DNA of 14,463 bases from JBOGXF01 sp050694275. Lineage in GTDB: Bacteria; Actinomycetota; CADDZG01; WHSQ01. Below the pieces are notes generated by a model. It did not search any database and was not told the DNA's origin. It saw only the letters and a list, made by a program, of their open reading frames with translations. The stretch spans positions 1 through 14,463 of the forward strand of contig JBOGXF010000121.1 in the NCBI GenBank assembly GCA_050694275.1. Reading direction: 5' to 3'. Shown here one piece after another: positions 1 to 6,119 of this stretch; the stretch's first letter is position 1; each line of letters opens with the position of its first letter. The position numbers and the translations under genes are program-made.

Positions 1-184
1 CCTCGGCGACCGCCCGGACCACGATGTCCCGGTCCGTGAGCACAGCGACGAGGTGGCCGTCGTCGACGACCGGCAGCGATCCGACGTCTTCGCTCTTCAT
101 CAGCTGCGCCGCCTCGGCGAGCGAGAGGCCCGGCTCCGCCGAGCGCGGCTCTACTGTCATCGCGTCGCGAACCTTCTTCGCCAT
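1..184 (-). CDS. CBS-domain protein (N-terminal part, cut by window edge)
   Basis: The minus strand encodes 61 residues from an ATG at 184, beginning MAKKVRDAMT and including SLPVVDDG and LTDRDIVVRA. This is a textbook first CBS motif: the xxVxDAMT opening, a helix with AAQLM, then the GSLPVVDDG strand-turn and the LTDRDI end. CBS pairs bind adenine nucleotides, and small stand-alone actinobacterial versions of about 140 aa are often stress-linked proteins of unknown partner. A strong Shine-Dalgarno GGAGGTG (191-197) sits 6 nt upstream, so the start is secure. A SigB/SigF-like promoter lies just above it. The second CBS repeat would lie beyond the window, so a C-terminal extra domain (BON, or fusion to an enzyme) cannot be excluded. 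Confidence 0.92.
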   Translation of the reverse strand, partial: MAKKVRDAMTVEPRSAEPGLSLAEAAQLMKSEDVGSLPVVDDGHLVAVLTDRDIVVRAVAE

Positions 185-208
185 TCGTCTCACCTCCACC
201 GGGTTGGG

Positions 209-233
209 ATACCCGCGCAGGTCGGCGGCAAAC
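209..233 (-). promoter_or_regulatory. SigB/SigF-type stress promoter for the CBS gene
   Basis: On the minus strand GTTT (230-233) is followed by 15 nt and then GGGTAT (209-214). This matches the general-stress sigma consensus GTTT-N15..17-GGGTAT known for SigB of Bacillus and SigF/SigB of actinobacteria. The -10 end lies 24 nt above the ATG with a strong ribosome site between them, which is a normal leader. The match is by eye, with no score computed. Confidence 0.6.
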
Positions 234-476
234 GATCGGGTCGTCGCGCGGCTGTCTGGACCAGTGTGGCCCACCTGCCTGGGCCGCGCGCGGAGGAAAC
301 GGCGCGTACGAAGTGCTCAATCGCCCCTCGGCGCTTGTCCACCACGCGTCCACGTCATGCACTCTCGAGTCCCTCCTAGATCATCCTTCGCCCGGGGGTG
401 ACTCCGTGCAGCGGCCTGGACGCGCCTCGAGCGGGAAGGTCGCCAAGGTCGCAAACTCGGTGGGGTCGGCGAGGTG

Positions 477-504
477 GGGTGAGCGATTCTGCTCACACCT
501 TTTC
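477..504 (+). terminator. Terminator-like hairpin followed by T-rich stretch
   Basis: GTGAGC (479-484), loop GATTCT, GCTCAC (491-496) forms a perfect 6-bp stem. It can be lengthened by two more pairs across one mismatch, and CCTTTTCTC follows. On the plus strand this has the shape of an intrinsic terminator, but no plus-strand gene was identified upstream, so it could also be a chance hairpin or end a small RNA. Confidence 0.35.
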
Positions 505-576
505 TCATCTCGCGAACTCTGGCGCATGCCAAGGGTGTGGTACGCAGGGGGCAGAGGCCATTCCCGGTCGACTCTC

Positions 577-628
577 AAGGGACACCGCTCATGGAGAGGC
601 TCATCGCGAAGGGGGGAGGAGGTGCCTG
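577..628 (+). repeat. Dispersed A-box repeat, copy 1
   Basis: Contains AAGGGACACC, GGAGAGGCTCATCGCG and then GGGGGGAGGAGG in that order. The same series occurs at 2562, 2977, 4764 and 12557, always on the plus strand. The stretch from CC at 585 can fold as CCGCTC-ATG-GAGAGG with one mismatch, like the perfect hairpin of copy 5. Function unknown. Confidence 0.65.
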
Positions 629-752
629 CCGGTGTGACGCCACTCTCCTCGGTGTAACGGCCCTTCGAGATCGGCCAGGTTGAGGATCTGCCTGCCCAGG
701 GTTTGGCGCGCAGCCGTGCGCTGTTGAGGGAGGTCATGTCGTCGCTACGCTT

Positions 753-878
753 TCACTCTCCTCGCCCCTGTGACTCGATAGCTGTCTGCGCTACGGCCAT
801 GAGGTGGACTGTTGCCGCGTTCGTGACGTGGTCCGTCGCCTCAAGCTTGCGCTCGATCAGACCGCGGATTTCATGCAC
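753..878 (-). pseudogene. Coding-like 41-codon stretch, possible gene relic
   Basis: A GTG at 878 opens a minus-strand frame of 41 residues (VHEIRGLIERKLEATDHV then TNAATVHLMAVAQTAIES) ending at a TGA (753-755). Codons are mostly G/C-ending and the peptide is amphipathic-helical, unlike most spacer frames here. An in-frame stop lies five codons above the GTG and no ribosome site is visible. I do not recognise a family. It may be a genuine tiny gene, a decayed fragment, or chance. Confidence 0.25.
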
Positions 879-983
879 GTCAGAGGCGGCTCAGCTCGGA
901 CGCCTAACGACGGCGAGCCCGGCTGTGAAGGTCAAACGGTGTGCTCGGCATGTCTCTCGGCCTGCGTCTGCCGGCTGCGGCTT

Positions 984-1012
984 GAGCTTGACGCGCGCTT
1001 GACGCACTCTCC
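984..1012 (+). repeat. TTGACGC double box (B box), copy 1
   Basis: GAGCTTGACGC followed by GCGCTTGACGCACTCTCC gives two TTGACGC units 11 nt apart. A near copy lies at 12659-12687 and a partial one at 4929-4946. TTGAC resembles a -35 box, but no -10 sits at proper spacing. Confidence 0.5.
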
Positions 1013-1174
1013 TCCGCGCCGCTCGCCGTGCGCCCTCGCGCTCGGACCACTTCACCGGGTCTGACGTGCCGACTACGTCATGGATCCGAGGCGATCCGCT
1101 TTCCCGGAGCGGCCATTGGCCAGAAGCGCTGCTCCGGGGGTCGCAGACTCATTTCTCTCGGTGTGGGGCTGGGC

Positions 1175-1200
1175 AGGGACACCGCCTGCAGAGGGGGGAC
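1175..1200 (+). repeat. Truncated A-box repeat just above the 120-aa gene
   Basis: AGGGACACCGCC then GAGGGGGGAC matches both ends of the A-box repeat but lacks the middle GAGAGGCTCA segment, as if 15-20 nt were deleted. It lies 20 nt above the GTG start of the next gene, so it is probably inside that gene's leader. Confidence 0.35.
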
Positions 1201-1219
1201 TCTATGGGAACATCTGTTC

Positions 1220-1582
1220 GTGACTGCTCAGGGCTCGCCCTACGCCCGCTTGCGCCGCGCCCTCGACCACGGCAACCTCGCCGAAGCCCTCGCAGCGGCC
1301 GGCGAGCTTGAGCACGTCGGGCTCGTAGAAGCCTTGGAGCTCTGCCTACTCGTCTGCGACCGAGCCCCTGAGAAGTACGGGCGCGCGGCGCTTAGGTGGC
1401 ACGGGCGTTACTGCCGCGAGGTCCGAGACGTGACGCTCGAAGAGGCTCAGGCGGTACTCGCCACGCTCGCCCTACTGCCTACGGTTCGGGAGCGGGGAGC
1501 GAGCGCGCTCTCGGACTTGCTCTACCGGCACGGGCTCGAGCGGGCGGGGGAGGTGCTGAACGGTTGGGCTCGGCGTACGTGA
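1220..1582 (+). CDS. Conserved hypothetical protein, 120 aa, all-helical
   Basis: GTG start, 120 residues, beginning MTAQGSPYARLRRALDHGN, with AEALAAAGELEHVGLVEALE in the middle and REVRDVTLEEAQAVLATLAL later. The protein reads as four or five short amphipathic helices with no membrane segment and no catalytic motif. The SPYARLRRALDxGNLxEALAAA opening resembles small uncharacterised proteins I associate with Thermoleophilia; this is recall, not a search. The frame stays open upstream to 1028, but that part is spacer-like and includes the truncated repeat, so I start at GTG 1220. No good ribosome site lies at normal distance (the GGGGGG run is about 20 nt away), so the exact start is uncertain. 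Function unknown. Confidence 0.78.
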   Translation: MTAQGSPYARLRRALDHGNLAEALAAAGELEHVGLVEALELCLLVCDRAPEKYGRAALRWHGRYCREVRDVTLEEAQAVLATLALLPTVRERGASALSDLLYRHGLERAGEVLNGWARRT

Positions 1583-1653
1583 GCGCCGTCGTGTCTAAAG
1601 CACGTATATCTGGGCATAGCCTCTCCGTCAACGAGCTTGGGAGGCGATGAACG

Positions 1654-1809
1654 GTGATCGTGCTCGGCGCCATCTTGCTGATCCTCGGCCTCATCTTCAA
1701 TGCAGGCATCCTGTGGACGATCGGTCTCATTCTCATAGCCGTGGGCGTTCTCCTCGCAATCCTGGGCATGCTGGATCGAGCAGTCGGCCCTCGACGTTAC
1801 TACTACTGA
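1654..1809 (+). CDS. Small two-helix membrane protein (DUF6131-like)
   Basis: GTG start, 51 residues: MIVLGAILLILGLIFNAG, then ILWTIGLILIAVGVLLAILG, then a MLDRAVGPRRYYY tail. There are two hydrophobic segments (about residues 2-18 and 20-40) joined by a short turn, with a positively charged, tyrosine-rich end that likely faces the cytoplasm. The pattern MIVLGxILLxLG...ILWTIGLILLxxG...RAVGxRRxYY is the one I know from the small actinobacterial family DUF6131, of unknown function. A Shine-Dalgarno GGGAGG (1639-1644) lies 9 nt upstream. The gene sits 71 nt after the 120-aa gene on the same strand but need not be co-transcribed. A frame shifted by one base (from 1647) is a shadow. Confidence 0.78.
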   Translation: MIVLGAILLILGLIFNAGILWTIGLILIAVGVLLAILGMLDRAVGPRRYYY

Positions 1810-1810
1810 C

Positions 1811-1830
1811 GAGGGAGCCGACCGCCGTAG
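1811..1830 (+). repeat. 20-bp direct repeat, unit 1
   Basis: Starts GAGGGAGCCGACC directly after the stop of the small membrane gene and matches 1946-1965 at 18 of 20 positions. Spacing is 135 bp. No role is evident. Confidence 0.5.
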
Positions 1831-1945
1831 CAAGAGGGTTGGTCAGCGCTCCCCTCATCGTTGACGCCCCCGAAATCGACTCCCTCGCACTAAAGCTAGG
1901 GACTTAGAAGGCCTCGCACTACTAACCGAAAGGCGAGTCAGCGGA

Positions 1946-1965
1946 GAGGGAGCCGACCACCGCAG
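1946..1965 (+). repeat. 20-bp direct repeat, unit 2
   Basis: Second unit of the GAGGGAGCCGACC repeat (18/20 identity with 1811-1830). The spacer 1810-2102 around it shows no gene. Confidence 0.5.
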
Positions 1966-2102
1966 AGACTCGGGGGAAATGAGTCTTACGGCCACCCCGG
2001 GACGATGGAGGGATGATTGCCAGTCAGCCTTCCCTCGGACGGCTCCCTCACGCCAAGAGTAACGCGGCGGGCTTGTGAGTAGACGGTGCCGTCGCCGGTT
2101 GG

Positions 2103-2402
2103 CTACGCTCCTCCGCCGACTTGCTGGAGGCCCTTTTGCAAGTCCTCTTGGTTCATGACGGGGAACATCTGGATGTTCGCCTTTGCCATACGGAAGAGTG
2201 GTTCAGAAATCGAGGGGAGGTCCGAGGGGTCTTTCAGGTCAAAGACGATGAACGCGGTTCTGACGCCGCCTTCGGGTCCGAAGTACGCAGATTCCGGCTG
2301 TAGGCGCCCCATCGTCTCCTCAAGAGCCTTGGGCAGCGACCCGTCCTCAATCGCACGGCTTCCAGCCTCCGTGTCCATCTTGACCTTCATCATCATCCGC
2401 AT
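2103..2402 (-). CDS. Conserved hypothetical protein, 99 aa (ferredoxin-like fold likely)
   Basis: Minus-strand ATG at 2402, 99 residues: MRMMMKVKMDTEAGSRAIED, then LPKALEETMGRLQPESAYF, GGVRTAFIVFDLKDPSDLPS and ISEPLFRMAKANIQMFPVM. It recalls widespread actinobacterial proteins of about 95 aa with a beta strand, a helix, the AYFxxxxGxRTAFIVFDxxDPSDxPxIxEP core and an xxxxPVMNxEDL end. These are of unknown function and resemble dimeric alpha-beta barrel or GYD-like small proteins. The ribosome site AAAGGAG (2409-2415) is 6 nt above the ATG. Upstream on the same strand TTATAG (2475-2480) could serve as a -10, but I see no -35 at proper spacing. It is transcribed against the two small genes before it. 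Confidence 0.87.
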   Translation of the reverse strand: MRMMMKVKMDTEAGSRAIEDGSLPKALEETMGRLQPESAYFGPEGGVRTAFIVFDLKDPSDLPSISEPLFRMAKANIQMFPVMNQEDLQKGLQQVGGGA

Positions 2403-2561
2403 CTGCGGCTCCTTTTCGTCGGCGCCGCGGAACCTTTGAAGCGTCCAGGCGCAGGGACAAGTTGCAGCCGACCCTATAACGCGTAGAACGCCGGGGCGAG
2501 CCCAAGGTCACCGCGCGCCTCGTTTCTTGCGGACGCGTAGGTCTCGGCCTCGGTACTTCTC

Positions 2562-2622
2562 AAGGGACACCCCCGGCGGAGAGGCTCATCGCGCGCGGGG
2601 TGGGGTGGGGGTTGCCCCTCCG
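2562..2622 (+). repeat. Dispersed A-box repeat, copy 2
   Basis: AAGGGACACC, GGAGAGGCTCATCGCG, then GGGGTGGGGTGGGGG. It shares the CTC before AAGGG and the whole GGAGAGGCTCATCGCG word with copy 1. The G tract is the longest of the five copies. Confidence 0.65.
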
Positions 2623-2881
2623 GTCTACGCGCGAATGCACGTCCGAGGGGGTTCGGGTCGGCTTCCCATCGGGAGACGCCCTCCTCCTCCAGAGCGCGCA
2701 GTGGGCCTTCTGCTCGGCAGCGACGTCACCCGCCACGCGCTCGCCACGCCTCCGGCGATCCCGCTCCGGATGAGGCTAGCCGGACGACCCCCGAGAGGCA
2801 ATCAGGGGCGAGGAGCACCGTCGCCGCGTTACCGAACGACGGCGCTCGACTCGCTCCGTGCTCGGCCGCGAGGAGGAAGGC

Positions 2882-2919
2882 GGCCGAGTGCTCGGCCCGG
2901 AGCCTCGGGCGGCCGAGGC
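2882..2919. repeat. Two tandem strong hairpins
   Basis: GGCCGAG (2882-2888) pairs with CTCGGCC (2891-2897), and GCCTCGG (2902-2908) pairs with CCGAGGC (2913-2919) around a GCGG loop. Both stems are 7 bp and perfect. No T tract follows on either strand, so a simple intrinsic terminator is unlikely. Confidence 0.5.
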
Positions 2920-2976
2920 TGGCAGGTCACATCACCGCGGGCCGATGTAACGCTCACCCCTGAGCCCGGCGCCTCT

Positions 2977-3042
2977 CTAGGGACACCGCCGGGCGAGAGG
3001 CTCACTCGCGCGGGGGGGAGGAGCGGGCGCCTGCCCGCCGCC
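2977..3042 (+). repeat. Dispersed A-box repeat, copy 3
   Basis: CTAGGGACACCGCC, GCGAGAGGCTCACTCGCG, then GGGGGGGAGGAGCGGGCGCC. Same order, orientation and spacing as copies 1 and 2, about 415 bp from copy 2. Confidence 0.6.
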
Positions 3043-3418
3043 TGGGCGCCGTCGGAATCGCCACCTTGACGGAGCTGCACGGAGGTGATAGGGAGGTGTT
3101 TCTGCGGCCTCGTCGTCCGGAAGGAGCAGGCGTTGGCAGCGAGCACGACCGCCTTCGAGGCCCTCACTGGACTTCCCGCACTCCTCCGCCGCCTCGGGCG
3201 TCACATCGACACTGCGAGGGGATCGCGATGGCCGTGAACCTCGATGCCGAACCGGATGTTGAGGGCGGTGTCTGATGGATACAAGATGGGCGGCGACATC
3301 ACAGCGGCATCGAAGTGGCGCGCCGCGAAGAGGATGAGCGACTGGTGGCTGCACACCCCTAGCCGAGGTCTCGGGCTCGGCCACGGTACTGCCGCCCTAG
3401 TTCAAGAACAGGAGGCGA

Positions 3419-4630
3419 ATGGCGCTAAGGATCTCCACTCCGGCGGACTGGAAGGTCCTTCGGCAGAAGCACCTCCTGACGATCCTTGACCCGCTAACTT
3501 TCCGAGCCGCCGAAGCCTTCCTCAATGGAGCGCCGGAGGAAGGGGACCGGCCGATTTGGAATGCGATTAGCCAGAGCGTCGACGCATTCGCCGTGTTCAT
3601 CGACGCCGTCATGCTGAATGATCAGCTCCCGATCTTCGACTACAACGTAACGTGGGAGTCGGGACTCGGCACTGCAAGAACCCTCGTAGAGCTCTGCAAC
3701 GAGGATGAGGAGCTCCTCGTGGAGGTGCGGGTAGACGCGCCCGCCTACCAGGACGCGCGTACCGGGGCCGTTAAGGCCCTACAGAAGTTGCCAGAAGTCG
3801 ACCCGAAGCTCTCAGCGGACATCCGCAACGAGCTATCCGCATTCGACTACCGCTGGCGCCCGCGCCTGGCGGAGCTTGGCGACCTCGATGAGGGCGCCCG
3901 GATGCTTGCGTCATTTCGGTACGGCGGCCTCCTCTTCCACAGCTACGCGGAAAAGATCTCGGACAGGAGGCAGCCGCTCGATCGGCGAGCAGAGCATGTG
4001 CTGCATGCGAAACGTGCTCTGATCATGCTGGCCTCGTCGCTCGCCCCAGGTGGCGAGCTCCGCCTCAACGCAGAGAAGCTGATGCGGACGCTGAGGCGCA
4101 TTGAGCGTGACACCGAGGGAGCGATTCAGGCCGTCGACGTGCAGGCGCCAACCTTCCTTCCGTACCTGCTTTCTAAGGACCCAAGCTCGCCTCGAGACCT
4201 CCTTCGGATGGCGCTCCGAGAGCGGCGCGGTGGCCTCGTCCGTTCGTACCGTGATTGGCGGCAGAGGCTCCTTGCCGATTTGGCCAAGGGCCGGCTTCGG
4301 AGATCTACGCGCAACGAGCTGGGGGCGATCGCGGACGAGATCCGGCGGAGCGCACGCGGAAACGCGACGGTGAAACTCCACTTTTCGTACGCAGCGGACT
4401 GGAAAGCGCTGACCACAGCAGTCGCCACAGGCCCTGCAGGGCTTCTCGCTGGCCTAAAGATCGAGCCCGAGGTTGACTCAAAGTCCCTTCGTTTTCGGCT
4501 CGCCTCGGTCTTGCCCGGGCGCGGCTACCGCAAACTGCTCCAGCGGATCGTGGCGGCGGAGGATGACTACATCGACCTCGACCTTGCCCTCCGGGACCTC
4601 TGGTACCGCGGCGGGGCACCTGATCCCTAG
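3419..4630 (+). CDS. Orphan hypothetical protein, 403 aa
   Basis: ATG start with AGGAGG (3410-3415) 3 nt upstream: strong, but closer than usual. The 403-residue product has no signal peptide and no clear membrane span. It is mostly helical and charged, with blocks such as FRAAEAFLNGAPEEGDRPIW (about 28-47), a middle section around FLPYLLSKDPSSPRDLLRMA (about 244-263) followed by basic helices with RSYRDWRQRL, and a C-terminal part ending YIDLDLALRDLWYRGG. I recognise no catalytic motif, nucleotide-binding loop or DNA-binding fold. The middle block, of the form LLSxxxSPxDLLxxAL, is reminiscent of uncharacterised actinobacterial and cyanobacterial proteins found as genomic singletons. Codon use fits a real gene. 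It stands alone between repeat-bearing spacers, so it could be transferred cargo. Function unknown. Confidence 0.8.
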   Translation: MALRISTPADWKVLRQKHLLTILDPLTFRAAEAFLNGAPEEGDRPIWNAISQSVDAFAVFIDAVMLNDQLPIFDYNVTWESGLGTARTLVELCNEDEELLVEVRVDAPAYQDARTGAVKALQKLPEVDPKLSADIRNELSAFDYRWRPRLAELGDLDEGARMLASFRYGGLLFHSYAEKISDRRQPLDRRAEHVLHAKRALIMLASSLAPGGELRLNAEKLMRTLRRIERDTEGAIQAVDVQAPTFLPYLLSKDPSSPRDLLRMALRERRGGLVRSYRDWRQRLLADLAKGRLRRSTRNELGAIADEIRRSARGNATVKLHFSYAADWKALTTAVATGPAGLLAGLKIEPEVDSKSLRFRLASVLPGRGYRKLLQRIVAAEDDYIDLDLALRDLWYRGGAPDP

Positions 4631-4763
4631 TCACGCGCACGCAACACTGCCTCGAGTAGACCCGCTGGGCCGAACAGTCGATCTCGACTTACTCCATCGC
4701 ATCGACGCCTCAGGCAGACGTCCGCTCTGGGTTCCGACCGCCGGTTATGAACCACGACGTCTT

Positions 4764-4820
4764 GAAGGACATCGGTCGTGCAGAGGCTCACGCGCGAGGG
4801 GAGAGGCACGCCTCCGGCGG
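4764..4820 (+). repeat. Dispersed A-box repeat, copy 4 (most diverged)
   Basis: GAAGGACATCGG, CAGAGGCTCACGCGCG, then GAGGGGAGAGGCACGCC. The first box has drifted (GGACATC in place of GGGACACC), but order, spacing and orientation agree with the others. Confidence 0.5.
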
Positions 4821-4928
4821 ATTTGCGCGGCGCCTCTGGCGATCCGGGTCGGCCTCCGTGCTCCGACGTCGGACTCCCACTGAACCAGCGTTTTCAAAGT
4901 CGGCGCCGGACTCCGCCGCGCGGGGATC

Positions 4929-4946
4929 GAACTTGACGCGCGCGTG
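4929..4946 (+). repeat. Partial TTGACGC box (B box), copy 2
   Basis: GAACTTGACGCGCGCGTG matches the first half of the double box at 984 and 12659. The second TTGACGC is lost. It lies 165 bp after A-box copy 4, the same order as in the other spacers. Confidence 0.4.
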
Positions 4947-5100
4947 CCGATCTCCGCGAGCGTCGCATCTCTCATCGGCTAGTCGCCGATGGCTCGAGCG
5001 CTAGGCGGATCGAGGCACGTGCGTCCAGCTGGCTAGCGACCGACGTTTGGCGACCGGCGCCGCACGGTTGGGCGGTACATCCGCGTGCCAGCGCCGCTTC

Positions 5101-5262
5101 TGACCCGCCGACGTTCTGCTCGCCTCCGGCTTGAGTCTTTTCGATCTGCTTCTTGTACTCGTCGGTCTGGGCGCGGAGAACGCTCGAGCAGCAGCCCGGG
5201 CGTAAGCCGAAGATCGCAGCGATCAGAAGTCCGGCGGCGGCAGACCGTGCTACCCGCTCTTG
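5101..5262 (-). pseudogene. Possible relic of a lipoprotein gene
   Basis: One minus-strand frame here reads ERVARSAAAGLLIAAIFG, then LRPGCCSS, then TDEYKKQIEKTQ. That is the shape of a lipoprotein N-terminus: basic residues, a hydrophobic stretch, a cysteine box, then a charged helix. The frame has no ATG or GTG at the right place, only a far TTG at 5319 inside the divergent IclR start region. No ribosome site is visible and the lipobox residue order is poor. After about 5131 the sequence stops looking coding. Best read as a truncated relic; chance is possible. Confidence 0.28.
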
Positions 5263-5288
5263 ACCGCTCTGCTGGAGTGCGTTAGCTT
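5260..5288 (+). promoter_or_regulatory. Likely promoter of the IclR-led operon
   Basis: TTGACC (5260-5265), a 17-nt spacer, then TAGCTT (5283-5288), which fits the actinobacterial housekeeping pattern TTGAC / TAnnnT. Transcription would start near 5295, only about 6 nt above the GTG at 5301, so the regulator would have a very short or absent leader. Consistent with this, no Shine-Dalgarno is seen before it. Confidence 0.5.
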
Positions 5289-5300
5289 CGGCGCTGCATA

Positions 5301-6110
5301 GTGGATACGGCGTCCGCAATGTGGACTAGGCGAAGCGGGACCCAGTCGGTAGAGCGCGGGTTCAAGCTGCTTGACCTCATCGCCGAGGAGCCACGGACGC
5401 AGAAGCAGCTTGTTGAAACAACTGGCCTCACGCGACCGACGGTCGCGCGCCTGCTCAGTGTCCTGGAAGCGAACAGGATGATCACGCGGGACAGGAGCGG
5501 CCTGTATCGGTTGGGGACACGCCCGCTCGAACTCGCGGCTAGGTGGCATAGCGAGGCCCGGTGGCCCGAGCTCATGGAGCCGTATCTCCAGCGGCTCGTT
5601 GGTGCTTTCGGCGAGACCGCATACCTCTGCATCAGAGATGGACTCACGAGCCTCTGTGTCGCAGGCCTCGAGAGTCCGCGAGCTGTCCGCTGCTCACTGC
5701 GAATCGGCGCACGCACGGCGTTACATGCGGGCGGTCTCAACAAGACGCTGCTCGCGTCCGCTCCGCAGGCTGTCGTGGACGCGGTGTCCTCACGTCCGCT
5801 CGAGAGGTTCACGGCAAACACGATCATGGACAAGCAACGACTGCTTTCTGAACTGGAGGTGATTCGGAACAACGGATATGGACAGAGCGAGGGTGAGATG
5901 GACGAGGGCGTCCGATCCATCGGTGCCCCGCTTCGTAGCGCGACAGGAGAGGTAGTTGCGGCTATCGGCGTAGCTGTCCCCTCCATCCGCCTGAATGACG
6001 CAGAAGTCCCAGTAGTCGCCGCCGAGATCATCGAGACGGCTGCAGAAGCATCGTCGACGCTCGGCTTTTCAGTCGACACGGACGGCGCAAACGTCTTGGG
6101 AACCTTTTGA
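5301..6110 (+). CDS. IclR-family transcriptional regulator
   Basis: GTG start, 269 residues. Residues 14-75 are the winged helix-turn-helix (GTQSVERGFKLLDLI, then QLVETTGLTRPTVARLLSVL as the recognition unit, and a wing ending YRLGTRPLELA). Residues 85-255 form the IclR effector domain, with the family's GARTALHAGGLNKTLLA segment and a NNGYGQSEGEMDEGVRSIGAP block. IclR proteins control catabolic operons and bind a pathway metabolite. This one leads the operon and is followed after 9 nt by the binding-protein gene, so it probably senses the imported compound or a product. An in-frame ATG at 5319 would give MWTRRSGTQSVERG, which fits the family equally well. Neither start has a ribosome site. 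Confidence 0.96.
   Translation: MDTASAMWTRRSGTQSVERGFKLLDLIAEEPRTQKQLVETTGLTRPTVARLLSVLEANRMITRDRSGLYRLGTRPLELAARWHSEARWPELMEPYLQRLVGAFGETAYLCIRDGLTSLCVAGLESPRAVRCSLRIGARTALHAGGLNKTLLASAPQAVVDAVSSRPLERFTANTIMDKQRLLSELEVIRNNGYGQSEGEMDEGVRSIGAPLRSATGEVVAAIGVAVPSIRLNDAEVPVVAAEIIETAAEASSTLGFSVDTDGANVLGTF
5312..5326. promoter_or_regulatory. 15-bp near-palindrome, candidate IclR operator
   Basis: GTCCGCA-A-TGTGGAC is symmetric at six of seven pairs. It lies about 17 nt below the predicted transcription start and overlaps the first codons of the regulator. IclR proteins bind palindromes of about this size, often in their own promoter region, so autoregulation is plausible. Not proven; short palindromes also occur by chance. 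Confidence 0.35.
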
Positions 6111-6119
6111 GGAGGAGCT

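Larger units (their letters stand above)
185..1219. other. Gene-poor spacer with hairpin and repeats
   Basis: No convincing full-length gene is seen. Both strands carry open frames, but they lack family-like sequence and ribosome sites. Contents: the CBS promoter (209-233), a terminator-like hairpin (477-501), a copy of the dispersed A-box repeat (577-628), a 41-codon coding-like stretch on the minus strand (753-878), a TTGACGC double box (984-1012), an imperfect CACTTCA hairpin (1048-1068) and a truncated A-box repeat (1175-1200). Confidence 0.6.
2403..3418. other. GC-rich spacer with two A-box repeats and tandem hairpins
   Basis: About 1 kb without a supported gene. Open frames on both strands are long only because stops are rare at this GC content; they are Arg/Pro/Gly-rich and have no ribosome sites. 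Contents: A-box repeat copies at 2562-2622 and 2977-3042, a repeated GTGCTCGGCC word (2858-2867, 2888-2897) and two adjacent strong hairpins (2882-2919). A 15-codon frame with ATG at 3228 (MAVNLDAEPDVEGGV) precedes the 403-aa gene but is too short to call. Confidence 0.6.
4631..5300. other. Spacer before the operon: repeats, gene relic, promoter
   Basis: No intact gene. It holds A-box repeat copy 4 (4764-4820), a partial TTGACGC box (4929-4946), a coding-like minus-strand stretch resembling a decayed lipoprotein (5101-5262) and the presumed IclR promoter (5260-5288). Confidence 0.6.

Noticed and set aside
381..737. 118-aa minus-strand frame covering A-box copy 1
   Set aside because: The EPLHERCPLR-type peptide is shared with the frames over copies 4 and 5 because the DNA repeat is shared; the rest does not resemble protein.
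2596..2612. G-quadruplex in A-box copy 2
   Set aside because: Only three clear G runs stand close together; the fourth is more than 30 nt away, and the other copies do not preserve the run spacing.
2527..3384. Long Arg/Pro/Gly frames on both strands of the second spacer
   Set aside because: Stops are rare at this GC content. Composition is typical of random GC-rich DNA and no start has a ribosome site.
5282..6079. 265-aa minus-strand frame opposite the IclR gene
   Set aside because: Shadow of the strongly supported IclR gene; Ser/Arg-rich, no family features.
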